Assembly: GCA_021295695.1 (NCBI GenBank)
Contig: JAGWBW010000028.1
Coordinates: forward strand, 1-36,999
Length of the DNA stretch: 36,999 nucleotides
Origin: Candidatus Latescibacterota bacterium
Lineage (GTDB): Bacteria; Latescibacterota; UBA2968
Direction: 5' to 3'
Below the pieces are notes generated by a model. The model saw nothing but the letters and a program-made list of their open reading frames with translations. It ran no database searches and was not told where the DNA came from. Both the position numbers and the translations under genes were made by a program. Of this stretch, positions 1-9,468 are shown in pieces (the first letter of the stretch is position 1; each line of letters opens with the position of its first letter).

Positions 1-1
1 T

Positions 2-1528
2 ACGGCAGCCAAATGGTTCTACGAAGGAATCCCTCGCGGCGCTTCGATCCCGTGGGGGGCCTGGCTCATACCGTTGACCTGGCGTCTGTCGCTTGTAGGC
101 GCAGTCGCCTGCTTCTGCTATTGCATCGTCGCGATCTTCCGGAAGCAGTGGGTCGAGAACGAGCGGCTCTCCTTCCCCCTGATGAAGCTGCCGATGAATA
201 TGGCAGACGAGGAGCCTCGTGGGTTTTTCACCGCCGGGTTCATGAACCAGCCTGTTTTCTGGATCGGTTTTGCTTTTGCGATCTTTCCGATTATGTGGAA
301 TATGGTCGGATACTTCGCACCCGTTTTTCCGACCATTCCAAGGGATTTCGGGCTTATCCAACTGGGGCGAGACTTTCCATCCATTGAGACCCGATTCTAC
401 CCACTGATCATCGGTGCCTCTTACTTCGTTGAACTCGAAGTATCCGGAAGCATCATCATCTACTTCCTATTCCTGACATTTCAGCTTGGTATGTTCAGAA
501 GATTTGGATTCGAAACCGGTCCACTGCGCGCAGACACTTCCGATTTTGAAAACTGGCAAGGACTTGGCGCACTTTTCGTCCTGATTCCCTGGGGCCTGTG
601 GATCGCCCGCGGTCATTTGAGAGATGTCGTCAGAAAGGCATTTACAAAGGACCCGACGATAGACGATACTCAGGAGATGCTCTCCTATCGTTCAGCGATA
701 TTCGGACTCATCCTCAGTGCGATATTCATCTGCGCGTGGTGCGTCGCATCGGGAATGACCGTATATGTGGCGTTTGTCTTCGTCGCCCTTGTCATTTTAG
801 TCTGGCTTGGGATCTCAAAGATCAGCATCGAAACGGGGCTGATCAGTTCTCGCATCATACACGCGCAGTTCGCGACCTACCATATTGTTGGGCTCACAAA
901 CATGAACGCGCAGAGCATTGTGGCACTGGCATTGACCTACACCTGGCACCGCGATCTGAAAACCGTCCTGATGGCCCCGATGGCCAACGCCACGAAACTA
1001 TTTGATGATGTTCGCGAAGACCGGGGAAGAATGATTCTCGCAGTCGCAATCGCCGTTGTCGTTGTTGTAGGAGGCAGCGCCTATTACGCGATCGCTTCCG
1101 GCTACCAGACGGGCGCATACAACTATGGCAGCATCTACGCGGGATCCGTGCAGGCCGTGTTTGACAGGGGCGTTGGTTACATCCGCGATCCCTTCGCAAT
1201 GAAGCGACATCTCGCCTTGTGGGGGCTGATCGGAGTTGCCATCACCGTCGCCAATATGGTCCTCCGCTATATCTATCCGGCTTTTCCGCTGCACCCCATC
1301 GGCCTGGTCTCGGCAACCTCATACCCTGCCAATCGCACTATATTCTCGATCTTCTTCGCCTGGTTCGCCAAAGCCGCCATCCTCCGTATTGGCGGCATCA
1401 GCATGTATCGCAAAGCCTCACCCTTCTTCTTTGGTATGATGCTGGGGTATTTCGTTGGTGTCGGGATTTCGTTTGGCGTTGACATGATCTGGTTTCCAGA
1501 TGACGGGCATTCACTCGCGCTATACTAA
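2..1528 (+). CDS. DUF6785-like polytopic membrane protein (5' end outside window)
   Basis: The reading frame is open from the left edge, so at least 508 C-terminal codons are present and the true start lies upstream. The product is very hydrophobic with many predicted membrane segments. It is recognisably homologous to the full-length 651-residue protein at 32404-34359. Both share an I-P-W motif about 55 residues before a R-K-Q-W-x-E-x-E-R pattern, a Y-G-A-Y-N-like motif (here G-A-Y-N-Y-G) in the last third, and a C-terminal Y-R-(K/R)-x-x-P-F-F-x-G-M block ending D-x-I-W-F-P-x-x-G-H. These features fit the DUF6785/DUF6784 family, whose function is not established; a resemblance to oligopeptide-transporter-like carriers is only inferred. 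The sulfatase gene follows after about 90 bp on the same strand, so co-expression is plausible. The TTG at 74 is not a credible start because coding continues upstream of it. Confidence 0.8.
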   Translation, partial: TAAKWFYEGIPRGASIPWGAWLIPLTWRLSLVGAVACFCYCIVAIFRKQWVENERLSFPLMKLPMNMADEEPRGFFTAGFMNQPVFWIGFAFAIFPIMWNMVGYFAPVFPTIPRDFGLIQLGRDFPSIETRFYPLIIGASYFVELEVSGSIIIYFLFLTFQLGMFRRFGFETGPLRADTSDFENWQGLGALFVLIPWGLWIARGHLRDVVRKAFTKDPTIDDTQEMLSYRSAIFGLILSAIFICAWCVASGMTVYVAFVFVALVILVWLGISKISIETGLISSRIIHAQFATYHIVGLTNMNAQSIVALALTYTWHRDLKTVLMAPMANATKLFDDVREDRGRMILAVAIAVVVVVGGSAYYAIASGYQTGAYNYGSIYAGSVQAVFDRGVGYIRDPFAMKRHLALWGLIGVAITVANMVLRYIYPAFPLHPIGLVSATSYPANRTIFSIFFAWFAKAAILRIGGISMYRKASPFFFGMMLGYFVGVGISFGVDMIWFPDDGHSLALY

Positions 1529-1620
1529 GAGTTGGGGTGCGTAGTAGAATTCGGTAGCGGGTTATTAAGAATAATCATAAATTTACGTGTCCACTGTTGA
1601 TTTGAGGAAGTGAGGGTCTT

Positions 1621-3012
1621 ATGGCAGACAAATTAAATATTCTGCTGTTTACAGCAGATGATTTGGGTTGCGATTCACTCGGTTGTTTTGGATCAAACGT
1701 ACCAGATATTTCCCCCAACCTGGATGCGTTTGCCGCAGAGGGTATGCGGTTCAGTCATGGGCATGTGAATGTTGCCATTTGTATGCCAAGTCGCAATGTG
1801 TTGAACACCGGGCGCTATAGTTATAACAATGGCGGAATGGGATTTTTTCATACATTTGAGGACACACCGACGATCATCGAAATATTGAGCGATGCGGGAT
1901 ATATAACTGGCCTTCTCGGAAAAGTGAATCATTCAACGCCAAAAGAGTCGATTACATGGGATTTTAGTCGGGATCAAGAAGACCTGGGTTTTGGCCGTAG
2001 CCCTCAGAAGTATGGGGCGTATTGTAAGAAATTTTTCGAGAACTGTAAAAGTGCCGACAGTCCTTTTTATTTTATGGTGAACTCTCATGATCCTCACCGA
2101 CCGTTTTATAATCCAGATGAAGGACCAGGCCGTGGCGCTGAGGCTCCATCGCGGTTGTATAGCCCCGATGAAATTGAAGTGCCCGGGTTTTTGCCTGATC
2201 TACCATTGATTCGCAGGGAACTTTCGTGGTATTACAATTCGGTGAGACGTTTGGATGATACATTTGGGGCGGTAATGAATGCTCTGGAAGAGGCGGGATT
2301 GAAAGACAATACACTGGTCGCTTTTTTGTCGGATAATGGGATGGCTGTGCCGTTTGCCAAGTGTAATACATATCTGGCGAGTACACGCACACCCTGGCTG
2401 GTGCGGTGGCCCGGTGTTGCAAAAGAAGGGGCAACATGTAGTGAACTGATGTCGGGCATTGACTTCTTGCCGACCGCGTTAGAGGCGATTGGGCTACCTG
2501 CTTTGGATGGTGTGGATGGGCAATCTTTTGTGCCGCTACTGAGAGGCGAAAAGCAGGAGGGTCGAGTGCATGTATTTACGCAGATCGATTCTAAGGCCGG
2601 TGGAGCAGCAACGCCGATGCGGTGTGTGCAAGATCATCAGTTTGGATACATCTTTAATATGTGGGTTCGAGATGACTATCGGTACCGCAATAACAATGAA
2701 GGGTTGACTATGCACGCAATGGAGGAAGCTGCACCGGGCAATCCAGATATTGCGGAACGGGTGCGGATGTTTCGGTATCGCGTGCCTGAAGAGTTATACA
2801 ATTTGGAGCAGGACCCCAATTGTCTGAAAAACCTGATTGACGACCCGGAATACAGTGCAAAAGCTGATGAAATGCGGGCGATTCTACAGGCTCAAATGCA
2901 GGAATCCAATGATCCAGTTTTAGAGGCTTTTGAGAATCGGACATCACCCGATGTGATAACGCGTGTGTTCAATGCTGTGTATCCAGGTCACGAGAATAGA
3001 AATAAAAATTAA
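1621..3012 (+). CDS. Sulfatase (formylglycine type, S1 family)
   Basis: This 463-residue protein should hydrolyse a sulfate ester or sulfamate. The Cys-type signature C54-M-P56-S-R58 is the site matured to formylglycine. Other family residues are visible: metal ligands D13-D14 near the N-terminus, K101 and H104, H156 in an N-S-H-D-P-H-R-P-F motif, D238-N239 in S-D-N-G, and K247. The S-H-D-P-H-R-P pattern recalls N-sulfoglucosamine sulfohydrolase-like enzymes, but the substrate cannot be assigned. No signal peptide is evident, which suggests a cytoplasmic enzyme. The ATG is preceded by a purine-rich GAGGAAGTGAGGG stretch. The coding sequence is visibly more T-rich at third positions than its neighbours, which may indicate a separate origin. 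It follows a transporter-like gene on the same strand, consistent with an uptake-plus-desulfation pair. No sulfatase-maturing enzyme is present in the window. Confidence 0.93.
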   Translation: MADKLNILLFTADDLGCDSLGCFGSNVPDISPNLDAFAAEGMRFSHGHVNVAICMPSRNVLNTGRYSYNNGGMGFFHTFEDTPTIIEILSDAGYITGLLGKVNHSTPKESITWDFSRDQEDLGFGRSPQKYGAYCKKFFENCKSADSPFYFMVNSHDPHRPFYNPDEGPGRGAEAPSRLYSPDEIEVPGFLPDLPLIRRELSWYYNSVRRLDDTFGAVMNALEEAGLKDNTLVAFLSDNGMAVPFAKCNTYLASTRTPWLVRWPGVAKEGATCSELMSGIDFLPTALEAIGLPALDGVDGQSFVPLLRGEKQEGRVHVFTQIDSKAGGAATPMRCVQDHQFGYIFNMWVRDDYRYRNNNEGLTMHAMEEAAPGNPDIAERVRMFRYRVPEELYNLEQDPNCLKNLIDDPEYSAKADEMRAILQAQMQESNDPVLEAFENRTSPDVITRVFNAVYPGHENRNKN

Positions 3013-3107
3013 AGATGAAGGTTAAAGTGGTGCATCTCCTGCGGGAACATTGAAGTCGGTGAAGACGTCCGATTTGCAGTAAGCTACTAAAAGCCCTGAG
3101 TTTACAA

Positions 3108-3123
3108 AGGTCTCACGAGACCT
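3108..3123. promoter_or_regulatory. Perfect inverted repeat just upstream of the first ABC exporter gene
   Basis: AGGTCTC-AC-GAGACCT is a perfect 7-bp dyad with a 2-nt centre. It ends at the base before the GAGG (3124-3127) that serves the ABC exporter gene. Position and symmetry would suit an operator or a small mRNA hairpin next to the ribosome binding site. No regulator gene is adjacent, so the role is inferred. Confidence 0.3.
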
Positions 3124-3127
3124 GAGG

Positions 3128-4987
3128 ATGGCAATGAGAATTCTCGACATTCCCCAGAGAAAGCCCGAAGTATGGCGAGGTCCCGCCTGGTCTCCAGATC
3201 AGGAACGGGCAAACCGCGAATGGGAAACCTTCTGGCGATTTTTTAAGTACCTGTATCCCCACAAGACAAAAGTCATCCTCGGGATGCTATTCATCATGGT
3301 AGGCGTTCCGCTCCGTGAGATAAGTGTCTTTGTGAATCGATATCTGGTCGATGACGTCATCTTGAACATCGACCTGCCAGTAGATCGCCGCTTGCAGCTT
3401 TTATTTATCGTCTTTGGCATCAAGTTCCTGATGTATGTCATCTCGAATGTCTCTCAGATAACACGGCGTATCCTCGGGTGGTATATCGACATGAAAGTCA
3501 CCATCCACCTGCGCACGATCTTCTACGACCACCTCCACAAACTTTCCCTGGGCTTTCTTCAGAGTCGGCCCATCGGCGAACACATGTATCGCAGCACGGC
3601 TGACGTCGGAGGTGGCCTGATTACCATGATCACCGACGATGTTCCCAATGCGATCACCATAGCCTACCGGATTATCTGGACGGGCATCATCCTCAGTCTG
3701 GTCGATCCCTGGCTCACATTGCTGATTTTTCTCTACTCCTTTCCCTACACAGCCCTATCCCACTACTTCTACACGCGCCTTCAGAGAGTCCGATGGGACA
3801 TGAGAATGCAGGCACAGTACCTGAGGACGATCTTGAGAGACGGTATAGCCGCGACCAAGACGGTCAAAGGTTTTGGCCGTACGCGCTGGTCTGCCCGCCG
3901 ATATGCATCAACTTTTATCGAGAACCGCAGATACTGGATCAAGTACCGCGTTCTACATATCTTTACGCACCAGGGCGTTCTGTGGTTTCTCTCTGAGGGC
4001 GTTGAAAAAGTGATGTGGCTCTACGTGGGTTACTACACCATGACCGGAGAGTTGAGCATCGGAGAATTCAGTGTTGTGTTTTTCCTCGCCCGGCAATTTG
4101 AAGGCCCGATGGAGAGAATGATCAGGCTGATCCAGAGCATTCGCCTTCAACTCGTCCAGGCCGAACGCGTCCTGCAAACCCTTGACGTTCATCCCGAGAT
4201 AAGCGATGCGCCCGATGCGAGCACCATGCCATCCCTCAGCGGCACAATCGAATTCAGAAATGTGGGATTCGAATACATATCGGGACAGCCCGTGCTGGAA
4301 AATATCAACATCACAATCCGTCCCGGAGAGCGCGTCGCATTCGTGGGACCGAGTGGCTCGGGCAAGACCTCGATGCTATACCTCATCTTGAGGCTTTACG
4401 ATCCCACCACCGGATCAATTCTCGTAGATGGACTCGACCTGAAAAACGTCCGGCTCTTGAGCTACCGCAATCAACTCGGCGTTGTGCTTCAAGACACCTT
4501 TTTATTTTCCGGAACTGTTCGCGAAAACATCCGCTATGGAAATCTAAAGGCTTCGGATGCAGACGTAGAGGAAGCAGCCCGCATGGCCGCGCTTTACGAC
4601 GCCGTCACCGCCCACCCGGAGGGATTTGAAAGAGATATTGGAGAAGGAACGAGATTATCCGGCGGACAAAAGCAAAGAATGGGTATTGCCCGCGCCCTGG
4701 TCAGAGACCCCGCTGTTTTCATCCTGGACGAGGCGACCTCGAACCTGGATTCTCGATCAGAAGAACACGTCATGGACACAATCTGGAACGTATCGGAAGG
4801 GCGAACCACCGTGATGGTTTCTCACAGGCTCATGACAGTTCAAAAAGCAGACCGAATCTACGTTTTAGATCAGGGCAGAATTGTCGAAAATGGTACACAC
4901 GATGACTTGCTGTCAGCAAACGGCCTCTACCGCAGAATATGGGATGAGCAGATGCAGTTGGGTACAGACGCCGATGCAGCGGATTGA
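3128..4987 (+). CDS. ABC exporter half-transporter (TMD-NBD fusion)
   Basis: This protein of about 619 residues has an exporter-type transmembrane domain (roughly residues 40-330, several helices) followed by an ATPase domain. The NBD is complete: Walker A at 407-415 (G-P-S-G-S-G-K-T-S), a Q-loop in the V-V-L-Q-D-T-F-L-F stretch, signature L-S-G-G-Q at 510-514, Walker B I-L-D-E with catalytic E535, and switch histidine H566. It should therefore hydrolyse ATP as a homodimer or as a heterodimer with the similar protein at 7643-9439. Both share an I-G-E-H-M-Y-R motif in the intracellular part of the TMD. The drawn start is the first ATG. A second ATG at 3134 is better spaced from GAGG (3124-3127) and may be the real start. 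The gene converges with the FtsX-like permease, leaving 4 bp between stop codons. Confidence 0.93.
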   Translation: MAMRILDIPQRKPEVWRGPAWSPDQERANREWETFWRFFKYLYPHKTKVILGMLFIMVGVPLREISVFVNRYLVDDVILNIDLPVDRRLQLLFIVFGIKFLMYVISNVSQITRRILGWYIDMKVTIHLRTIFYDHLHKLSLGFLQSRPIGEHMYRSTADVGGGLITMITDDVPNAITIAYRIIWTGIILSLVDPWLTLLIFLYSFPYTALSHYFYTRLQRVRWDMRMQAQYLRTILRDGIAATKTVKGFGRTRWSARRYASTFIENRRYWIKYRVLHIFTHQGVLWFLSEGVEKVMWLYVGYYTMTGELSIGEFSVVFFLARQFEGPMERMIRLIQSIRLQLVQAERVLQTLDVHPEISDAPDASTMPSLSGTIEFRNVGFEYISGQPVLENINITIRPGERVAFVGPSGSGKTSMLYLILRLYDPTTGSILVDGLDLKNVRLLSYRNQLGVVLQDTFLFSGTVRENIRYGNLKASDADVEEAARMAALYDAVTAHPEGFERDIGEGTRLSGGQKQRMGIARALVRDPAVFILDEATSNLDSRSEEHVMDTIWNVSEGRTTVMVSHRLMTVQKADRIYVLDQGRIVENGTHDDLLSANGLYRRIWDEQMQLGTDADAAD

Positions 4988-4991
4988 GACC

Positions 4992-7442
4992 TCATTCGTA
5001 TTTAAGCGCCTCAATCGGATTGGTTTGCGCCGCTTTCCATGCCTGGTAACTCACAGTGATCAGGGCAATGGCAATAGCCAGTACACTACTCAATGCAAAT
5101 ACCGAGATATCCAGACCAATGCGGTAGGCAAAATCGGCTAACCAGTCATTGAGCATATAATAAGCCAGAGGCCAGGCAATGAGGCTGGCGAACGCGACCA
5201 GCACGACAAATTCGGCTGAAAACATCGTCACAATTTGCCCGGCAGACGCACCGAGCACCTTGCGCACCCCAATCTCCTTTGTGCGCCGTTGGGCAGAGAT
5301 AGCAGCCAAACCGAACAGGCCCAAACAGCACACCACGATCGCCAGCAAAGAAGAAATGCCTGCAATTCTTCTCAGGCGAAGTTCATTCCGATACGCAGAT
5401 GCTAATCCATCGTCCATAAAAATGGGATTAAACGCTTCGTTGGGCACGAATTTATACCATTCCTTTTCCAAAAAATCCATCGTTTCTACAAACTGCCCAC
5501 CCTTTACTTTAAGCGTTAAATACGCATATAGCCTGGCCCACTGGATGAATGCGAGAGGCGCGATTTTTTCTTTTAAGGAATCAAAATGGTAATCCTTAAA
5601 CACACCCACAACAGTACCTGTACCCCCGCCCCCATCCAGCCTCTGAATTTGTTTGCCGATGGGATTATCCCAGCCAAATAATTTGGCTGCCGACTCATTG
5701 ATCAGAAATTCGCGCGTCCATCCCCTGAGGGGATTGCCCTTGCCCGGGGTGAAGTTTTTGCCAGCAATGAGTTCAATCCCCATGGTCTTTACAAAATCTG
5801 CATCGACCTCATTTATCAGAATCCACCAGTCATCTCCCGGCAAATCTTCTGGGCGAATGGGCTTGCTCCGCGAGCCACCTCCGCTGGGGAAAGCGCGATA
5901 CTGAGATGCTGTTGCCCCAATGACATTGGGATGCCTCAAAAATGACTGCTTCACAGTACTGTATCGCGACGACAGGCGGTTGGCGTGAACGAAATGCGCC
6001 TCCCGGCTCGAAGTAAAAATGGGCAACATGACCAGGTGTTCTGTATCAACCCCCAGATCCCGATCCAGCATATAAGAGATCTGGTTGCGCACGACCAGCG
6101 TCCCTACAATCAAAAAGATCGAAATTGAAAATTGGAATATCACCAGCCCCTTCCAGAACCAGGATCCCCCCGATCTGGATTGTATCTGGCTCTTTAACGT
6201 ATCAATCGGTTGCCAGGCGGATAAAACAAAGGCGGGATAACCTCCGGCGAGTATTCCAGATACCAGTACCACGCCGATCAACGCCGGGATCAAAGTCATA
6301 TATGCCCTGAGGTCTAACACCAAATTTTGCTGGATCAAATCATTAAACACGGGCAGTGCGGCGTGCGCGACAATAAGTGCCAGCAACAACGCGAGCCCCG
6401 CGACAATCAGGGACTCTCCCAGAAATTGCTGGATCAACTGACCGCGACTGGCACCAACCACCTTTCGCAAGCCCACTTCTCTTGCGCGCCGGACTGATTG
6501 GGCTGTCGCCAGGTTCATAAAGTTCACGCAGGCAATGATCAGAATAAATGCGGCAATCACACACATCGTATAGAGTTGATCGATATCGCCGAAGCTCTTG
6601 ATGTCGTAATCTGCACGCGAATGCAAATAGACCCGATGCAGGGGTTGGAGATGATAGGCATTGTATTTTTGGATTTCTGCGCCCATATAGCGCTTTATAA
6701 AATCTGGAAATTTTTGTTCCAGTGTTTCGGGAGAAACACCTTCTTGAAGCAAAATATATGTTTGTATCGGTCGAAAACCCGCAGCCTTATCCCAGACGTG
6801 CCATTTATTCCTCCATTGGGCATTGGGGTCTCGCGATACGAACATATTAAATGGGATTGTGGTGGGTTCAAGGCGATCTTTCAACACACCCCGCACAATA
6901 TAGTCTCCGCCAAAGATCGAATTGACAACAGTGAGAACCCTGCCCATCGGGTTTTCTTCGCCGTAGATGAGATTCGCCATTCTCTCGGTAATCACAATAC
7001 TCGTTGGATCTTCAAAAGCCGCCTCTGCGCTGCCCTGAACAAATTCGGCTTCAAATACGTCAAATACGTGTTTGTCAACGAGATTGAGTCGTGTGGGAAA
7101 CAAAATATTCTCGCGTTCGACCTTCACGTTCCAGGGCCATATTCGAACGGCTGATTCCACTTCGGGAAAATCGCGTTGCAACGCGGGGGCCAAAGATCCC
7201 GATGTGCCCCAGGAAAAAGTGCGCGATCCGCCCTGAATATTTATTTCTCGCACGACCTTGTAGATGCGATCTCCCTTTTCATATCTGTGATCGTATTGCA
7301 GTTCGCGTTGTAAAAACAACACAATCAAGAGACAGCAGGACATGGCGATCCCAAGACCGAGGATATTGAGCGCAGAATACACTTTGTTGCGCATTAAATT
7401 CCTGATAGCAATTTTGGCGTAATTTCCGATCAGATTAAACAT
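4992..7442 (-). CDS. MacB/FtsX-like ABC permease (two FtsX domains)
   Basis: This 816-residue permease has the duplicated architecture of long FtsX-family proteins. An N-terminal helix follows the typical R-N-L-x-R-N-K motif, then comes a large extracytoplasmic MacB_PCD-like domain, an FtsX membrane block with R-E-V-G-L-R-K-V-V-G-A near residue 325, a second periplasmic domain, and a second FtsX block with K-E-I-G-V-R-K-V-L-G-A near residue 715. Such proteins normally work with a separate MacB/LolD-like ATPase, moving substrates through or out of the membrane mechanically; no such ATPase is in the window. I chose the ATG at 7442 because GGGAG lies 8 nt upstream; an in-frame GTG at 7457 would overlap that site. 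The gene runs opposite to the two flanking ABC exporters, so it is a separate transcription unit. Confidence 0.88.
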   Translation of the reverse strand: MFNLIGNYAKIAIRNLMRNKVYSALNILGLGIAMSCCLLIVLFLQRELQYDHRYEKGDRIYKVVREINIQGGSRTFSWGTSGSLAPALQRDFPEVESAVRIWPWNVKVERENILFPTRLNLVDKHVFDVFEAEFVQGSAEAAFEDPTSIVITERMANLIYGEENPMGRVLTVVNSIFGGDYIVRGVLKDRLEPTTIPFNMFVSRDPNAQWRNKWHVWDKAAGFRPIQTYILLQEGVSPETLEQKFPDFIKRYMGAEIQKYNAYHLQPLHRVYLHSRADYDIKSFGDIDQLYTMCVIAAFILIIACVNFMNLATAQSVRRAREVGLRKVVGASRGQLIQQFLGESLIVAGLALLLALIVAHAALPVFNDLIQQNLVLDLRAYMTLIPALIGVVLVSGILAGGYPAFVLSAWQPIDTLKSQIQSRSGGSWFWKGLVIFQFSISIFLIVGTLVVRNQISYMLDRDLGVDTEHLVMLPIFTSSREAHFVHANRLSSRYSTVKQSFLRHPNVIGATASQYRAFPSGGGSRSKPIRPEDLPGDDWWILINEVDADFVKTMGIELIAGKNFTPGKGNPLRGWTREFLINESAAKLFGWDNPIGKQIQRLDGGGGTGTVVGVFKDYHFDSLKEKIAPLAFIQWARLYAYLTLKVKGGQFVETMDFLEKEWYKFVPNEAFNPIFMDDGLASAYRNELRLRRIAGISSLLAIVVCCLGLFGLAAISAQRRTKEIGVRKVLGASAGQIVTMFSAEFVVLVAFASLIAWPLAYYMLNDWLADFAYRIGLDISVFALSSVLAIAIALITVSYQAWKAAQTNPIEALKYE

Positions 7443-7559
7443 GAAACAGGCTCCCACAGACGCAATGAATGTGCCACAACATATAGACTACTGTATAAAA
7501 AAGTTAATTTTTTACCTGACGCAATTGTTTTCTGTTCTGCAACAAACCCGAGAATCCAA

Positions 7560-7589
7560 TTGACATTCGAACATATCTTCGCCTAATTG
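7560..7589 (+). promoter_or_regulatory. Candidate sigma70-type promoter for the second ABC exporter
   Basis: TTGACA at 7560-7565 is a perfect -35 hexamer. It is followed after 18 nt by TAATTG, a weak -10. The pair lies in the 200-bp divergent gap about 55 bp upstream of the exporter ATG. The rest of the gap (7443-7642) is AT-rich and shows no other gene or structure. The weak -10 keeps confidence low. Confidence 0.35.
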
Positions 7590-7642
7590 TGGTATCTTTG
7601 AGAGCAATCCACGCGCGTATATTGGACAGGTAAGACCAGACG

Positions 7643-9439
7643 ATGTTCAACTATTTTCCCCCTCCCCGCAAGGGAGCAAAACAGTCGCTTATAAGAGTCT
7701 TTCTGCGTTTTCTCAGGCTGATGATTCCGGTCTGGGATAAGGCGCTGCTCGTCGTAATGGGCACGATCGTCGTCAGCACGTTTCGGGTTGTGAATCCGTG
7801 GCTGAGCAAGTTCCTCGTCGATGATGCTTTTCCAAATCAGGATTGGAACCTGTTCTACAGCATCTTTGTCGCCTATGTCGTGCTTGTTCTGATTCAGAGA
7901 TTGGTCGGCACCATGTCAACCATACTCAATCACTACGTAGATCTGCGCGTGAGCTTAGCCCTCAAAACCCACTTCTTCACCCACCTCCAGCGTCTCTCCA
8001 TGACCTTCTATGAGAGTCGTGGTATTGGCGAACACATGTATCGCGCCAGCGCAGATACTGGGGCCGTAATGCGCATGATTACGGACATCTTGCCGGCGAC
8101 ATTGCGGGCGGTCTATGAGTTCATACTCATACTCATCTTCACCACCTGGTTGGACTGGCGGGTCTCGCTGGTCATTCTGATTTACTCGATCCCTTATGGT
8201 ATGATCGCCCAGAAGATCGCGACCATACAGCGCAGATTCGATCGCCGCGTAAGAGAGAGATGGCAGGCGCGCGACGCCGGGCTTCAAGAAGGCGTTGCCG
8301 GAGCAGCTATCGTACAGACATTTGGTCGGCGCCGGCACGAAGTAAAGCGATATGTCAATCTCACCATCGAAGGATATCGCGCCGCGATGCGCCTGTTTTA
8401 TATGCGTACCATTGAACGAGAAATCGCGGGCAATAGCGGCTTGCTCCCTTGGGCTAAAAATCAACTGATAAGACTATACTTCCTCAGAGAAGTTATTTTA
8501 GGCAACCTCTCCTATGGGTCCGTCTTCCCCATTTTCTCCTATTCGAACCGCCTGTCCAATCCCATTCAAGTCCTGATTCGGTATTTTCAGCAAGTTCGCA
8601 TTGCAATGGTTCCCGCCGAGCGCATTCTCGAAACACTGGATCAGGTTCCCGCTGTTACAGACCGTCGCAATGCACCGGCAATGCCACCTGTCAGGGGCGA
8701 TGTCGTCTTTGACAATGTCTCCTTTTCTTACGAGGATGGCACACCGATCCTGCGCAACCTGAGCTTCACCGTTCAGGCAGGTCAAAAAATCGCCCTGGTG
8801 GGACACAGTGGATCGGGCAAGACCACGGTCGCAAACCTGCTTCTCAGGTTATACGACCCGGATTCGGGAAGGGTAATTGTAGATGGCCAGGACCTCAGAG
8901 AAGTAAAATCGAGCACCTATCAAGATCAAATTGGTCTGGTCTTACAGGAAACGCATTTGTTCAACGGAACAATCAAAGAAAATATCCTGTTCGGTCAGCC
9001 CCATGCATCTGACGATGAAGTGGTCAGAGCCGCCCAACTGGCGGACATAGACGCATTTGCCTCATCCCAACGCAACGGATATGACACCGATCTTAGAGAA
9101 GGCACGCGAATCTCAGGGGGGCAGAAACAGCGGATCGGGATTGCCCGGGCCATGGTCCGAGATCCCAAAATTCTCATTCTGGACGAACCCACGTCATCCC
9201 TGGACAGCGCCACAGAACAGCGTTTTTTGCAAAGCCTGGACCGCGTGGCAGAAGGGCGCACCACCTTCGTGATCTCTCACAGACTCACAACAGTGGCAAA
9301 TGCCGATCAAATCATCGTTCTCGGCGAAGGTCAGATCCTCGAACAAGGTACACACGCAGAACTGATTAGCAATGGGGGCGAGTATGCAGAGATGTACCGG
9401 CGTTACCTCGGCCTGGATGATACCAGACAAGTTGGGTAA
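7643..9439 (+). CDS. ABC exporter half-transporter (TMD-NBD fusion)
   Basis: This 598-residue type I exporter is similar in design to the product of 3128-4987. The membrane domain spans roughly residues 25-310 and contains the same I-G-E-H-M-Y-R motif. The NBD carries Walker A at 387-394 (G-H-S-G-S-G-K-T), an I-S-G-G-Q signature at 490-494, Walker B I-L-D-E with E515, and H546. Every catalytic element is present, so it should be active alone or paired. The start ATG has only a weak upstream AGG. The HlyD-like gene begins 29 nt after its stop, so the two are probably co-transcribed as an exporter plus membrane-fusion-protein unit. The cargo is unknown: there is no C39 peptidase domain and no obvious peptide precursor gene nearby. 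Confidence 0.93.
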   Translation: MFNYFPPPRKGAKQSLIRVFLRFLRLMIPVWDKALLVVMGTIVVSTFRVVNPWLSKFLVDDAFPNQDWNLFYSIFVAYVVLVLIQRLVGTMSTILNHYVDLRVSLALKTHFFTHLQRLSMTFYESRGIGEHMYRASADTGAVMRMITDILPATLRAVYEFILILIFTTWLDWRVSLVILIYSIPYGMIAQKIATIQRRFDRRVRERWQARDAGLQEGVAGAAIVQTFGRRRHEVKRYVNLTIEGYRAAMRLFYMRTIEREIAGNSGLLPWAKNQLIRLYFLREVILGNLSYGSVFPIFSYSNRLSNPIQVLIRYFQQVRIAMVPAERILETLDQVPAVTDRRNAPAMPPVRGDVVFDNVSFSYEDGTPILRNLSFTVQAGQKIALVGHSGSGKTTVANLLLRLYDPDSGRVIVDGQDLREVKSSTYQDQIGLVLQETHLFNGTIKENILFGQPHASDDEVVRAAQLADIDAFASSQRNGYDTDLREGTRISGGQKQRIGIARAMVRDPKILILDEPTSSLDSATEQRFLQSLDRVAEGRTTFVISHRLTTVANADQIIVLGEGQILEQGTHAELISNGGEYAEMYRRYLGLDDTRQVG

Positions 9440-9468
9440 CGCAATCTCCTCATATTCGCGGAAAAAAA

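Noticed and set aside
6498-7154. Long open frame (218 codons) on the + strand inside the FtsX-like permease
   Set aside because: It is antisense to a well-supported permease gene, has no family features and no ribosome binding site.
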